A DNA stretch of 64,000 nucleotides, from assembly GCF_014635045.1 (NCBI RefSeq), contig NZ_BMCF01000007.1, forward strand, positions 97,776-161,775. Direction: 5' to 3'. Below are positions 39,687-46,618 of the stretch, piece after piece. The translations under genes were made by a program, and so were the position numbers. The notes beneath the pieces were generated by a model. That model was not told where the DNA came from, searched no databases, and saw only the letters and a program-made list of their open reading frames with translations. This DNA comes from Staphylococcus nepalensis. Its GTDB lineage: Bacteria; Bacillota; Bacilli; Staphylococcales; Staphylococcaceae. Numbering within the stretch: the stretch's first letter is position 1; each line of letters begins with the position of its first letter.

Positions 39687-40436
39687 ATGAAGCCTTTTGA
39701 ACGGAGAAAAAATTTACTGAATGAGTTATACGTAAACAACGTTGTTTACGTAAGTAAATTAGCAGAAACATTTAATGTCTCTGAAGAAACTATCCGCAGA
39801 GACTTAGAAAAATTAGAAAAAGAAGGCATTGCTGAACGTAATTACGGTGGAGCTAAATTATTAAAGTCTGAAGAACTACCTTATTCTGTTCGCCACACAC
39901 GGAATAAAGAAGCCAAGCTTAAGATTGCTAAAAAAATCAATCACTTTATTGAGGACGATACTAGCTTATTTTCAGACTCAAGCTCAACAGTTATCGAAAC
40001 GTTAAAACAATTCGCAATTACTGATAAAAAAATCCATATTATTACAAACGCAGTCAATGCCTTATATGAGTTAAACCAGTCATCACTCGAAATTAATTCG
40101 ACTGGAGGTAAACTCTTAAAACACTCATCAGCATTAGTTGGGCCGCAAACAATTGAATCCATTCATAAATTTAATCCTGACTATGCTATTTTAAGTTGTA
40201 AGTCCTTAACTAAAGATGGCATGATTACTGATTCGAATGAGTATGAAGCGCACATCAAAGAGTTAATGATTAGCAAAGCCAATAAAGTTATTTTAGCGGT
40301 CGACACCTCAAAATTCGATAAGACCAGTCTTATTACATTCGCGCAATTATCTGATATTGACTACATTGTCACTGATACAGAACTCGACCACACATGGCAG
40401 AACATATTCGCTAAAGCGTCAACGATTGTGTTATAA
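39687..40436 (+). CDS. DeoR-family regulator of rhamnose use
   Basis: 249 aa, start after TAGGAG. The N-terminal DeoR helix-turn-helix is complete (VYVSKLAETFNVSEETIRRD and LEKEGIAERNYGGAKL). The C-terminal sugar-phosphate sensing domain carries FSDSSSTVIETL and AVDTSKFDK. It is divergent from the rha operon and most likely represses it until a phosphorylated rhamnose intermediate appears. Confidence 0.85.
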   Translation: MKPFERRKNLLNELYVNNVVYVSKLAETFNVSEETIRRDLEKLEKEGIAERNYGGAKLLKSEELPYSVRHTRNKEAKLKIAKKINHFIEDDTSLFSDSSSTVIETLKQFAITDKKIHIITNAVNALYELNQSSLEINSTGGKLLKHSSALVGPQTIESIHKFNPDYAILSCKSLTKDGMITDSNEYEAHIKELMISKANKVILAVDTSKFDKTSLITFAQLSDIDYIVTDTELDHTWQNIFAKASTIVL

Positions 40437-40480
40437 CCAATGTTTGGCTACACCCACGCCAGACTTACTAACAACATAAA

Positions 40481-40519
40481 ACACCCACTACTTATGCTGT
40501 ACACAAAAGTAGTGGGTGT
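40481..40519 (+). terminator. Terminator of the DeoR gene
   Basis: Stem of 13 bp (40481-40493 with 40507-40519), followed on the plus strand by CTGTCTTTATT; 45 bp after the stop. Confidence 0.8.
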
Positions 40520-40885
40520 CTGTCTTTATTAAAAATATTGTAGTGTTTCTTTGTTTATCGGTGATAGAGCATTTTAAATTGGTTGATGCTTTCATGATAT
40601 TCATGTGCTTTTTTAGTAATACGCTAGTTTCTCCAGCTGAAAAAGTTGTTTCAAATATTGACACTTTTTCCAAGATTGTTTAGCGTTATACCTCAAGATA
40701 ATTAATTTATATAATGGTATAATTATATAAAAAGGAAGAGGGTTTATGAATCATTAGAATTTTTCATAAAAGTTTAAATATTAAATCGAGACATATAAAA
40801 TATGGAATTTTAATAAGGCGATATGCTTTCTATTCAACATAATTTAACTTATCGGAAGTGCATATGATTCAAAGGGTACAGATGA
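40520..40885. other. Gap with a dead-end start (promoter and ribosome site but four-codon frame)
   Basis: Near 40710-40756 a TATAAT-like box and AAGGAAGAGGG precede an ATG at 40746 that meets TAG after three codons. This looks like the decayed start of a former gene. No other coding sequence was found before the toxin locus. Confidence 0.4.
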
Positions 40886-40934
40886 TATAATAGCAGAGTC
40901 GCCTTAACTTCCATAGGCGAAATTACTATGGAAG
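40886..40934 (+). promoter_or_regulatory. Promoter -10 and 5' leader hairpins of the Fst-type toxin mRNA
   Basis: TATAAT at 40886-40891 predicts an RNA starting near 40898. Its leader holds TCGCCT/AGGCGA (40899-40904 / 40915-40920) and an alternative CTTCCAT/ATGGAAG pair (40908-40914 / 40928-40934), the second abutting the GGAGG ribosome site. A leader stem that hides the ribosome site is a known feature of Fst RNA I. Confidence 0.6.
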
Positions 40935-40947
40935 GAGGTGAGCATCT

Positions 40948-41040
40948 GTGGACTTTCTATTCGTAACGGTTATTGCACCTGTGATAACTGGATGTATTGT
41001 AGCTTGGTTTACCCATTGGTTAAACCAACGCAATAAATAG
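40948..41040 (+). CDS. Fst-family type I toxin (30 aa)
   Basis: GTG start at 40948 after GGAGGTGAG. The peptide begins MDFLFVTVIAPVITGCIVAW and ends FTHWLNQRNK: a short N-terminus, one membrane helix with the invariant Pro, and a basic tail. This is the Fst/Ldr and PepA1-like pattern. Such peptides insert into the membrane and arrest growth unless a convergent antisense RNA blocks their mRNA. The surrounding direct repeats, shared terminator and facing promoter all fit the par/Fst architecture. It is chromosomal-looking here, next to a retron. Confidence 0.85.
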   Translation: MDFLFVTVIAPVITGCIVAWFTHWLNQRNK

Positions 41041-41122
41041 GCGACTATCCATATCACATAAAGAGCCCCAACCTATTGCAGTAGGTTGGGGCTCGGTGTA
41101 TATCTATGGACTTTCTATTCGT
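40949..41122. repeat. Direct repeats DRa/DRb of the toxin-antitoxin locus
   Basis: TGGACTTTCTATTCGT occurs at 40949-40964 (start of the toxin frame) and again, identically, at 41107-41122. In Fst loci such repeats let the antitoxin RNA, made from the distal copy, pair with the toxin ribosome site and start codon. Confidence 0.85.
41063..41094. terminator. Bidirectional terminator shared by toxin mRNA, antitoxin RNA and retron transcript
   Basis: Stem GAGCCCCAACCT with AGGTTGGGGCTC, 8-nt loop. It is the only strong hairpin in this interval, so it probably ends the toxin mRNA (plus), and the antitoxin RNA and the retron operon (minus). Confidence 0.8.
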
Positions 41123-41123
41123 T
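41063..41123 (-). ncRNA. Antitoxin RNA (RNA II) of the Fst-type locus
   Basis: Predicted from the minus-strand promoter at 41159-41130: it would start near 41123, copy the distal direct repeat (41122-41107) and end at the bidirectional stem 41094-41063, giving about 60 nt. It is complementary to the toxin mRNA at its 3' terminator and, through the repeat, at the toxin start. Size and layout match known Fst RNA II. Confidence 0.7.
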
Positions 41124-41129
41124 ATTTGT

Positions 41130-41159
41130 ATTATAACATCATAATGAGGAAGAATGCAA
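41130..41159 (-). promoter_or_regulatory. Antitoxin RNA promoter
   Basis: On the minus strand TTGCAT (41159-41154) and TATAAT (41135-41130) with 18-bp spacing. It begins only 10 bp after the stop codon of the reverse transcriptase gene. Confidence 0.75.
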
Positions 41160-41168
41160 AAGACTAAT

Positions 41169-42080
41169 TTAAAGGTTTTTCACATATGAATTAGTACCAT
41201 TAAAATGGTTTGGTTCGATTAACCTAGCAGCATTAATTTTCCCTTTTAACGACATTACTTGGTGCTTTAGTTTTTGGTTATTTTTTATATTTTCAAAATC
41301 TTTTAAAATACTAATTCTTAAACTATTTGGAATTTTCAACTCATAATTTTTTAATATAACTCCTGTGATTTTCGCACCTTTTTTGGCCGATTTATAATTT
41401 GTTTTTTTGTATTTTAAAGAGTGATCGAATTTTCGAGCTTCTATATCAATGTGGTTAATCAAGTTTTGATAGTTAAAAGAGCTATCTTTGGAAAAGGTTA
41501 AATCATCTACATATAAAGTCATTTTACAATTGAATTTTTGGCTGACATTAAACATATTAATGAACATTTCTTCATACGCAAAATAAGCGAGAATTTGGCT
41601 GCTTGGAGATCCAGTGGGTATATATTTTAAAGTAGTTATATCAGATAGTAATTTTGCAACATCTGGAGAAGTTAATAATTTTTTTGCAAAAAATTGATAC
41701 ACTCTATCGCGGGAACAATTATTATAAAAACTACGAATATCTGTTGTACAGACATATTGTGCCCCCATATGATAATGAGCATTATCTAGATATGATTTTT
41801 CTTTGGTAGATGATATGACCCAATCGGGTTTTTCTATTTTATTGAGTAAACTGAGCACTCTTTTTTGTATAGCTTTCAGTTCCTTTTTAGGTGCTGTAAT
41901 TTGTCTTTTTTTATTGAAAGTATAGTATTCTTTTTCAATAGATTTTGAAAGTCTTTTTAGATTTTTTAAATCAGTTTTAAGTAAACTAGCTAACTTTTTC
42001 TTGGATCTACATTTATATAAAGCACATTGATGGATTGGATATTTTTTTAATTGTTTCAAATCAATTTTCCTCCAACTCAT
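41169..42080 (-). CDS. Retron-type reverse transcriptase
   Basis: 303 aa. Motifs in order: NAHYH (100-104), matching the NAxxH region-X motif that marks retron RTs; TTDIRSFY (112-119) with the first catalytic Asp; PTGSPSSQILA (155-165); LYVDDLTFS with the catalytic YVDD at 190-193; and KITG (237-240), the counterpart of the retron VTG motif in region Y. About 300 aa is the usual length, and no extra effector domain is fused. The start overlaps the HTH gene by 20 nt. The enzyme would make multicopy single-stranded DNA from the adjacent RNA. Most retrons studied act in anti-phage defence. Confidence 0.9.
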   Translation of the reverse strand: MSWRKIDLKQLKKYPIHQCALYKCRSKKKLASLLKTDLKNLKRLSKSIEKEYYTFNKKRQITAPKKELKAIQKRVLSLLNKIEKPDWVISSTKEKSYLDNAHYHMGAQYVCTTDIRSFYNNCSRDRVYQFFAKKLLTSPDVAKLLSDITTLKYIPTGSPSSQILAYFAYEEMFINMFNVSQKFNCKMTLYVDDLTFSKDSSFNYQNLINHIDIEARKFDHSLKYKKTNYKSAKKGAKITGVILKNYELKIPNSLRISILKDFENIKNNQKLKHQVMSLKGKINAARLIEPNHFNGTNSYVKNL

Positions 42081-42360
42081 CAGTGTGTTTATTTAAAATT
42101 TTGATTAATCGTTTCTGTATAAACATCTCAGGTTTACTTTTACGTTTATTTTCACTATAGTCTTCTGCCATTAACATAATTGTAGAAACTTTTATTTCAA
42201 ATATTTGAGAATATTTATTTAACAATTCTAAAGAAGGAGTCTTTTTGCTGTTTTCTATTTCAGAAAGATAGCTAGGAGATATATTGATGTCATGAGCTAA
42301 ATCTTTTGCTGAAACGGAGTACAGTAGCCTTATTTTTTTTAAAACTTCTCCTATTTTCAT
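42061..42360 (-). CDS. XRE-family HTH protein of the retron
   Basis: 99 aa, start after AAAGAGGTG. A Cro/C1-type helix-turn-helix covers residues 1-60 (VSAKDLAHDINISPSYLSEI, KKTPSLELLNKYSQI), then a charged helical tail ENKRKSKPEMFIQKRLIKIL. It overlaps the RT gene by 20 nt. Small HTH proteins are the partner of one described retron class (type VI as I recall the scheme). It may also repress the operon through the palindrome at 42846-42870 (inference). Confidence 0.8.
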   Translation of the reverse strand: MKIGEVLKKIRLLYSVSAKDLAHDINISPSYLSEIENSKKTPSLELLNKYSQIFEIKVSTIMLMAEDYSENKRKSKPEMFIQKRLIKILNKHTDELEEN

Positions 42361-42405
42361 AATAATTCACCTCTTTATTAAAAGAATCAGGAAGGAACTA
42401 ACATA

Positions 42406-42549
42406 TTACTTAAATAGTTCAGTAATAGAATTAAGTAGCTTAATAGATAAATGGATAATCTCCAGTAAATTTTTGTAAAACTGAAATTTCCATGTGCTAC
42501 TATTCTTAGTTAGTTTTACTTTTTTTGAAGAACTTTTATATTTTCTCAT
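42406..42549 (-). CDS. 47-aa basic protein of the retron operon (novel small ORF)
   Basis: ATG 42549 with AAGGAG 9 nt upstream; stop at 42406, 45 bp before the HTH gene. The peptide begins MRKYKSSSKKVKLTKN and continues to a C-terminal hydrophobic/amphipathic part (WKFQFYKNLLEIIHLSIKLL). The basic head plus amphipathic tail would suit a membrane-active or nucleic-acid-binding peptide. I do not recognise a family. Codons 4-8 overlap the proposed a2 strand of the retron RNA, so either the RNA's 3' end controls its translation or the frame is fortuitous. Confidence 0.5.
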   Translation of the reverse strand: MRKYKSSSKKVKLTKNSSTWKFQFYKNLLEIIHLSIKLLNSITELFK

Positions 42550-42809
42550 AGTTTATACTCCTTCTGTGTCTACTGTATTATATAAAAAATATAGACACCC
42601 CTCAGAAGAAACGGTACAAAAAAAGTTCAGCCTTCCCAATAAATTTCGTGTTCGGAGGTCCCCTCCGAAGAACACGAGGCGCTTGTAGCGCCGAGGCATT
42701 CTCGGGCTACGCAATCTCGTGCAGCGCCTTAAAAGGTAGAATGAATAGTTTGAATTCATTCCTCGAGCAAATTGCTCCAGTGTATAGGGGATTACCATTA
42801 AAAGTTCTT
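42528..42809 (-). ncRNA. Retron msr-msd non-coding RNA (predicted)
   Basis: Minus-strand transcript predicted to begin near 42809, 7 nt after a TTGCTA-17-TATATT promoter. Its first 11 nt (AAGAACTTTTA, 42809-42799) are exactly complementary to 42538-42528, giving the a1/a2 closing stem of a retron RNA about 282 nt long. Between them are hairpins at 42765-42777, 42739-42761, 42687-42692 with 42678-42683 (GGCGCT/AGCGCC), and the longest at 42646-42677 (TCGTGTTC...GGAGG with 3-nt bulge), which suits the msd stem. The region is much more GC-rich than its surroundings and upstream of HTH and RT genes, where retron RNAs lie. The branching G is not assigned with certainty. Confidence 0.72.
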
Positions 42810-42815
42810 GTATAC

Positions 42816-42870
42816 AATATAGCACAAAGAAAGCAATTTAGCAAATTAAATTCGCTAATAGCGAATTTAA
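42816..42870 (-). promoter_or_regulatory. Retron promoter with abutting 25-bp palindromic operator
   Basis: Promoter TTGCTA (42844-42839) and TATATT (42821-42816), 17-bp spacing, minus strand. Immediately upstream is a perfect palindrome, TTAAATTCGCTA (42846-42857) with its complement (42859-42870) around one central base. Its place next to the -35 box suggests an operator, most simply for the operon's own XRE protein. It also lies in the leader side of the divergent 42-codon frame at 42905. Confidence 0.65.
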
Positions 42871-42904
42871 TTATATTATATATATTTATTCAAAGGGTTT
42901 TATC

Positions 42905-43033
42905 ATGTTTAAGAGCATATTACAAATCAAATATTTTATTGATAAATTCAATGATTGTTTGTTTACAGTACACCCTAATCATACAAAAAAAGTTGTTGAA
43001 ATTACCGTAACTGTTACTTTACTTGATATATGA
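42905..43033 (+). CDS. Possible 42-aa protein divergent from the retron
   Basis: ATG 42905 after AAAGGG; the frame runs to TGA at 43031-43033. The peptide begins MFKSILQIKYFIDKFNDCLF and ends VVEITVTVTLLDI. It is preceded by TATATT/TATATA boxes and the palindrome at 42846-42870, and followed by a perfect hairpin at 43058-43090. These surroundings make it look like a transcribed gene, but no family was recognised. Confidence 0.35.
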   Translation: MFKSILQIKYFIDKFNDCLFTVHPNHTKKVVEITVTVTLLDI

Positions 43034-43059
43034 GAATGATTTTACTTAATAAATGAGAA
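43018..43059. repeat. Short imperfect direct repeat
   Basis: TTTACTTGATATATGAGAA (43018-43036) recurs with two changes at 43041-43059, just before the AlaX-side terminator. Significance unknown. Confidence 0.4.
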
Positions 43060-43090
43060 AGCACAGTACTTATATTGTGTACTGTGCTTT
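43058..43090. terminator. Terminator between the retron flank and the alaX operon
   Basis: Perfect 12-bp stem AAAGCACAGTAC / GTACTGTGCTTT with 9-nt loop, 26 bp beyond the AlaX stop. Usable from both sides; T-content is moderate. Confidence 0.7.
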
Positions 43091-43116
43091 AAAATAAACT
43101 AATATTTATTTATAAT

Positions 43117-43842
43117 TTAAGTAATAGCCACTTTAATACGTTTCTTTAGACGGCCTTTGTTTTTTAATTGTTCTACCTGAAAAGAACCTATTTCTTTGAT
43201 ATTAGATACATGAGTTCCAGCACAAGCTTGTTTGTCTATACCTTTAATTTTTATTAATCTTATAGTGTTAATTTGTTCTGGAATTAAATTAGTATACGTT
43301 CTTATTAATTCATTATTCTCATAAATATCTTTACGTTTAGCGTATTCGATATTTACTGGAATTTCATGAGTAATTAAATCTTCTATTTTATTTTTTAATT
43401 GTTCTTTATCTAATTGTTCCGGCAAACAATCTTCTGAAAATGCTATTTCTAAGCGAGCATAGTCTTTTTCAATTTGACTACTAGTTGCTAATGCTCCATA
43501 TGTTGAATAAAAATAACCAGATATTAAATGTAGTAACGTATGATAACGCATATTTTTATATCTATGCTCCCAATCTATATGCATGGTCAATTGACTATTA
43601 TCTTTAGGTAAAGGATGACTTAGCTTGTAAATATATTGGTTGTTTTGATCTAATTCTATATTTTCAATTACATATTGATTACCTTTGTGTGCAATGTATC
43701 CGATATCTTTAGGTTGACCACCACCACCAGGATAAAAAATAGTTTTATCTATAATTATACTTCTTCTATCTTTACTTATAGAAATTATATTAATATTACA
43801 GTTAGTTTGATAGCTTTTTGAAATATAAAGTTCTTCGGTCAT
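43117..43842 (-). CDS. Alanyl-tRNA editing protein (AlaX)
   Basis: 241 aa. It contains the AlaRS editing-domain signatures: YPGGGGQPKDIG, zinc-binding HTLLH (about 100) and CAGTHV (about 207-212). These free-standing proteins remove Ser or Gly from mischarged tRNA(Ala). It is the last gene of a MarR - aldolase - AlaX operon. The joint occurrence with a threonine-aldolase-like enzyme suggests a role with small hydroxy-amino acids or their analogues (inference). The chromosomal alaS would be elsewhere, so this is an accessory copy. Confidence 0.88.
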   Translation of the reverse strand: MTEELYISKSYQTNCNINIISISKDRRSIIIDKTIFYPGGGGQPKDIGYIAHKGNQYVIENIELDQNNQYIYKLSHPLPKDNSQLTMHIDWEHRYKNMRYHTLLHLISGYFYSTYGALATSSQIEKDYARLEIAFSEDCLPEQLDKEQLKNKIEDLITHEIPVNIEYAKRKDIYENNELIRTYTNLIPEQINTIRLIKIKGIDKQACAGTHVSNIKEIGSFQVEQLKNKGRLKKRIKVAIT

Positions 43843-43868
43843 TTGTATTCCTTCTTTTTAATCATTTT

Positions 43869-44894
43869 TTATAATAAATCTATTAATAAATCTACATTTT
43901 CTTCTTTAGTTGCCCAACTAGTAGCAAAACGTATAACTGTATTCTCATCATCGTACTTTTCCCAAAAAGAAAATTTAATTTTCTCTTGTAGTTGTTTCAA
44001 TTTGCTATTGTTAACAACAATAAATTGCTGATTTGTTGGAGAATCAAAATAAAGCTTATACCCTTTTTCTAATAACGCATTTTTTATTTTTAATGCCATA
44101 TTTACCGCATGTCGGCTAATTTCAAAATATAGATTGTTATTAAACAACTCTAGAAATTGAATACTAACTAATCTCCCTTTAGCTAAAAGTGCTCCATGTT
44201 GTTTTATTAGAGTTGTAAAATGATTAGGTTCATTATTATTTGTAAATACAACAGCTTCACCACATAAGCCGCCAATTTTAGTTCCACCAATATAGAAAAC
44301 ATCACAATATTTAGCAATATCTTTTATAGTCAAATCACTTTCATGACTGGCTAAACCGTAACCTAAGCGTGCCCCATCTAGATATAATGGTATATCATGT
44401 TTTTTACACATATTAGATAATGCTATTAATTCTTCACGGCTGTATAATGTACCATATTCTGTAGGATAAGAAATATAAACCATACCTGGAAAAACCCTGT
44501 GCTCATAATTTTTATCGTTATAAAAATCTCTTATTAGATTATCAACATTTTTAGCTGTAATTTTCCCTTCGTTAGACGGTATACTCAATATCTTATGACC
44601 TGTAAATTCAATCGCACCTGCTTCATGTGTACTGATATGTCCGGTGTCTGCAGCAATAACACCTTCATAAGAATTCAAGATAGAATTAATAACAATTTGA
44701 TTTGTCTGCGTACCCCCCACTAAAAATTTAACGGTAGCTTCAGGACAATCAATCACATCTTTAATTTTTTCTTTTGCTCTATCAGTGAAATTATCCATGC
44801 CATATCCAGATTCTTGTATCATATTTGTTTTTACTAATTGTGCTAAAACATTATCATGTGCGCCTTCAAGATAATCATTTTCAAATGAAATCAT
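43869..44894 (-). CDS. Low-specificity threonine aldolase-like PLP enzyme
   Basis: 341 aa, fold-type I aminotransferase/beta-eliminating lyase family. Visible are VGGTQTNQIVI (cofactor phosphate), the His in HISTHEAGAIEFTGH stacking on PLP, DGARLGYGL with the Asp that contacts the ring nitrogen, and FYIGGTKIGGLCGEA with the Schiff-base Lys. Threonine aldolases cleave L-threonine or L-allo-threonine to glycine and acetaldehyde. Its start codon directly follows the MarR stop. It may be detoxifying or catabolic for beta-hydroxy amino acids. Confidence 0.85.
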   Translation of the reverse strand: MISFENDYLEGAHDNVLAQLVKTNMIQESGYGMDNFTDRAKEKIKDVIDCPEATVKFLVGGTQTNQIVINSILNSYEGVIAADTGHISTHEAGAIEFTGHKILSIPSNEGKITAKNVDNLIRDFYNDKNYEHRVFPGMVYISYPTEYGTLYSREELIALSNMCKKHDIPLYLDGARLGYGLASHESDLTIKDIAKYCDVFYIGGTKIGGLCGEAVVFTNNNEPNHFTTLIKQHGALLAKGRLVSIQFLELFNNNLYFEISRHAVNMALKIKNALLEKGYKLYFDSPTNQQFIVVNNSKLKQLQEKIKFSFWEKYDDENTVIRFATSWATKEENVDLLIDLL

Positions 44895-45347
44895 CTATTT
44901 TCCCTCCTGTTCAGTAATTACGACTTGATTTAAAATACTCTTAATAGATACCATTGATCTTTTTAGTTCTTGTATTTCATCATCTTTTAGAGGTTTTAAA
45001 AGTTCGACTACTTTTTCATCAGATTCTTTTTCAACATACTGATTTAGTTCTTCTCCCTCATTAGTAAGAAACAAGTGATAAACTCGATTATCTCTTTCAT
45101 TTTTTTCCTTAAAAATAAGTTGGTTTTTAATAAGTTTATTTAGAATACGGCTTAAATATCCTTTATCAATATTTAAATATTTGCTTAGTGAATTTCCAGT
45201 GATTCCTTTATTCCTACCTATTTCACCTAACGTTCTCATTTCAAGTAGTGAATAGTTTAATTTAAATACACTTTCATCAAATACACCTAACACACGTGTA
45301 TAAAATCTGTTGAATTTTCTAATATCATTAACTTCCAAATCAAGCAC
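44895..45347 (-). CDS. MarR-family regulator of the aldolase/AlaX operon
   Basis: 150 aa, first gene of the operon (GGAGG-type ribosome site). Winged helix with IGRNKGITGNSLSKYLNIDK and wing FKEKNERDNRVYHLFLTNEG. A perfect long inverted repeat covers its promoter, so it very likely represses its own operon. The ligand is unknown. Confidence 0.87.
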   Translation of the reverse strand: MLDLEVNDIRKFNRFYTRVLGVFDESVFKLNYSLLEMRTLGEIGRNKGITGNSLSKYLNIDKGYLSRILNKLIKNQLIFKEKNERDNRVYHLFLTNEGEELNQYVEKESDEKVVELLKPLKDDEIQELKRSMVSIKSILNQVVITEQEGK

Positions 45348-45355
45348 CTCCTAAT

Positions 45356-45400
45356 AGTTGACAAAAGCAACTATATATATAAAAGTTGCTTTTGTCAACT
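45356..45400 (-). promoter_or_regulatory. MarR operon promoter inside a perfect 17-bp inverted repeat
   Basis: AGTTGACAAAAGCAACT (45356-45372) and its exact complement (45384-45400), spaced 11 bp. On the minus strand TTGACA (45398-45393) and TATAGT (45375-45370) with 17-bp spacing lie inside the two arms, so a bound regulator would block RNA polymerase. Confidence 0.8.
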
Positions 45401-45434
45401 ATAATACATTGATAAGATTATAGTTATATTTAAC

Positions 45435-45477
45435 AAGAGTGTGTGCAGAAAATAACCATTTTCTGCACACGCTCTTT
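45435..45477 (+). terminator. Strong orphan terminator upstream of the recombinase gene
   Basis: Arms AAGAG-T-GTGTGCAGAAAA and TTTTCTGCACAC-G-CTCTT form a 17-bp stem with one internal mismatch, then TTTTTA. No plus-strand gene precedes it. It may be left over from a lost gene or end a small RNA. Confidence 0.6.
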
Positions 45478-45603
45478 TTATGTCTAAATAAGTAAGTATT
45501 ACATAGAATTATATGTTCAAAAACCCAACAAAAAATCTATGTTCATAAAAGACCTTGTAATTAAGTTATGGTACACTGAAGGTGTATATAGGAGGTTTGT
45601 ATT

Positions 45604-46182
45604 TTGAAAATAGGTTATGCAAGAGTTTCAACTGGATTACAGAACTTGAATTTACAGGAAGATCGATTAAATGCATATGGTTGTGAAAAGATATTTAACG
45701 ACCATATTAGTGGTTCAAAAAGTAAGCGACCTGGTTTAGATAAAGCAATTGAATTTGCGAGGTCAGGAGATACGATTGTTGTTTGGAGACTAGATAGACT
45801 AGGACGTAATATGGAGGATTTAATCACATTAGTTAATGAACTTAACGAACGAGGCGTGAGTTTTCATAGTTTAGAAGAAAATATAACGATGGATAAATCA
45901 AGTTCTACAGGACAATTATTATTTCATTTATTCGCAGCATTTGCTGAATTTGAACGCAACTTAATTTTAGAGCGTTCTTCTGCTGGTCGAATTGCAGCTC
46001 GCGCTAGAGGACGTTATGGAGGTAGACCAGAAAAATTAAACCAAAAAGATTTAAACTTACTTAAGACACTTTATGATAATGGGACACCAATTAAGACAAT
46101 TGCAGAGCAGTGGCAAGTTTCACGTACAACTATTTATCGTTACCTCAATAAATTAGAGAGAAAAGAGAATAAAAACAAGTAG
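45604..46182 (+). CDS. Serine recombinase (resolvase/invertase family)
   Basis: 192 aa, TTG start at 45604 behind GGAGGT. N-terminal catalytic domain: GYARVSTGLQNLNLQ with the nucleophilic Ser (about residue 9), VVWRLDRLGRNMEDL with conserved Arg, and EFERNLILERSSAGRIAARA. The C-terminal HTH is TIAEQWQVSRTTIYRYL. It belongs with small plasmid and transposon resolvases such as Bin/Tn552-type proteins. No transposase is beside it, so it may be a remnant of an integrated element or act on nearby sites; AT-rich DNA at 45520-45590 would be where a res site is expected. Confidence 0.88.
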   Translation: MKIGYARVSTGLQNLNLQEDRLNAYGCEKIFNDHISGSKSKRPGLDKAIEFARSGDTIVVWRLDRLGRNMEDLITLVNELNERGVSFHSLEENITMDKSSSTGQLLFHLFAAFAEFERNLILERSSAGRIAARARGRYGGRPEKLNQKDLNLLKTLYDNGTPIKTIAEQWQVSRTTIYRYLNKLERKENKNK

Positions 46183-46292
46183 AGCGACTAATCAATTTTA
46201 CTAAAATGAATCTACTAAATAATTTTATATATCATTAACAAATACCTTGATTCAATGTTACTCGATGCAAATGAAAGCTTCTCACAGCGTCT

Positions 46293-46326
46293 AAAATCTC
46301 ATAATATTTGACTGTTATGAGATTTT
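46293..46326 (+). terminator. First terminator after the recombinase
   Basis: Stem AAAATCTCATAA with TTATGAGATTTT, 10-nt loop, followed by TTTTAATAAT; 110 bp after the recombinase stop. Confidence 0.75.
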
Positions 46327-46341
46327 AATAATAACACAAGA

Positions 46342-46369
46342 AAAAAGCGTACGAATTCGTACGCTTTTT
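46342..46369. terminator. Perfect 28-bp palindrome, terminator-like
   Basis: AAAAAGCGTACGAA fused to its complement, flanked by A and T runs on both strands. It can act as a bidirectional terminator. Its lack of a loop spacer also allows a protein-binding dyad. The following DNA up to 46618 has no gene. Confidence 0.6.
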
Positions 46370-46618
46370 CTATATAATAATCATTTCACTAATGAAGGTT
46401 TTAAGTATGATTATCAGAAATCAATATTTTAATTTAATTTCGCATCTCCTCACCAACACGGTTTACTCAATATCTAAAAAATTGAAACAATTGCATTTAA
46501 GTATCAGACAGCTGCTGCGAATTCTCTAATATACACTCATCAAAGTAAAGTTCTTTATTTATGTTTCAGACTCTACAACAGTAAAAATATAGGAGATAAT
46601 AGCTCCCCTAGCAAACGT

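Noticed and set aside
40488..40673. Minus-strand 61-codon frame beside the rhamnose regulator
   Set aside because: It overlaps the terminator stem of the DeoR gene and has no ribosome site.
40746..40757. ATG with ribosome site considered as a small gene
   Set aside because: The frame stops after three codons.
42494..43010. Open frames on both strands through the GC-rich block (42494-42688, 42648-43010, minus 42553-42825)
   Set aside because: They run through the hairpins of the retron RNA, lack ribosome sites and encode Arg/Gly/Ser-rich nonsense; better explained as non-coding RNA.
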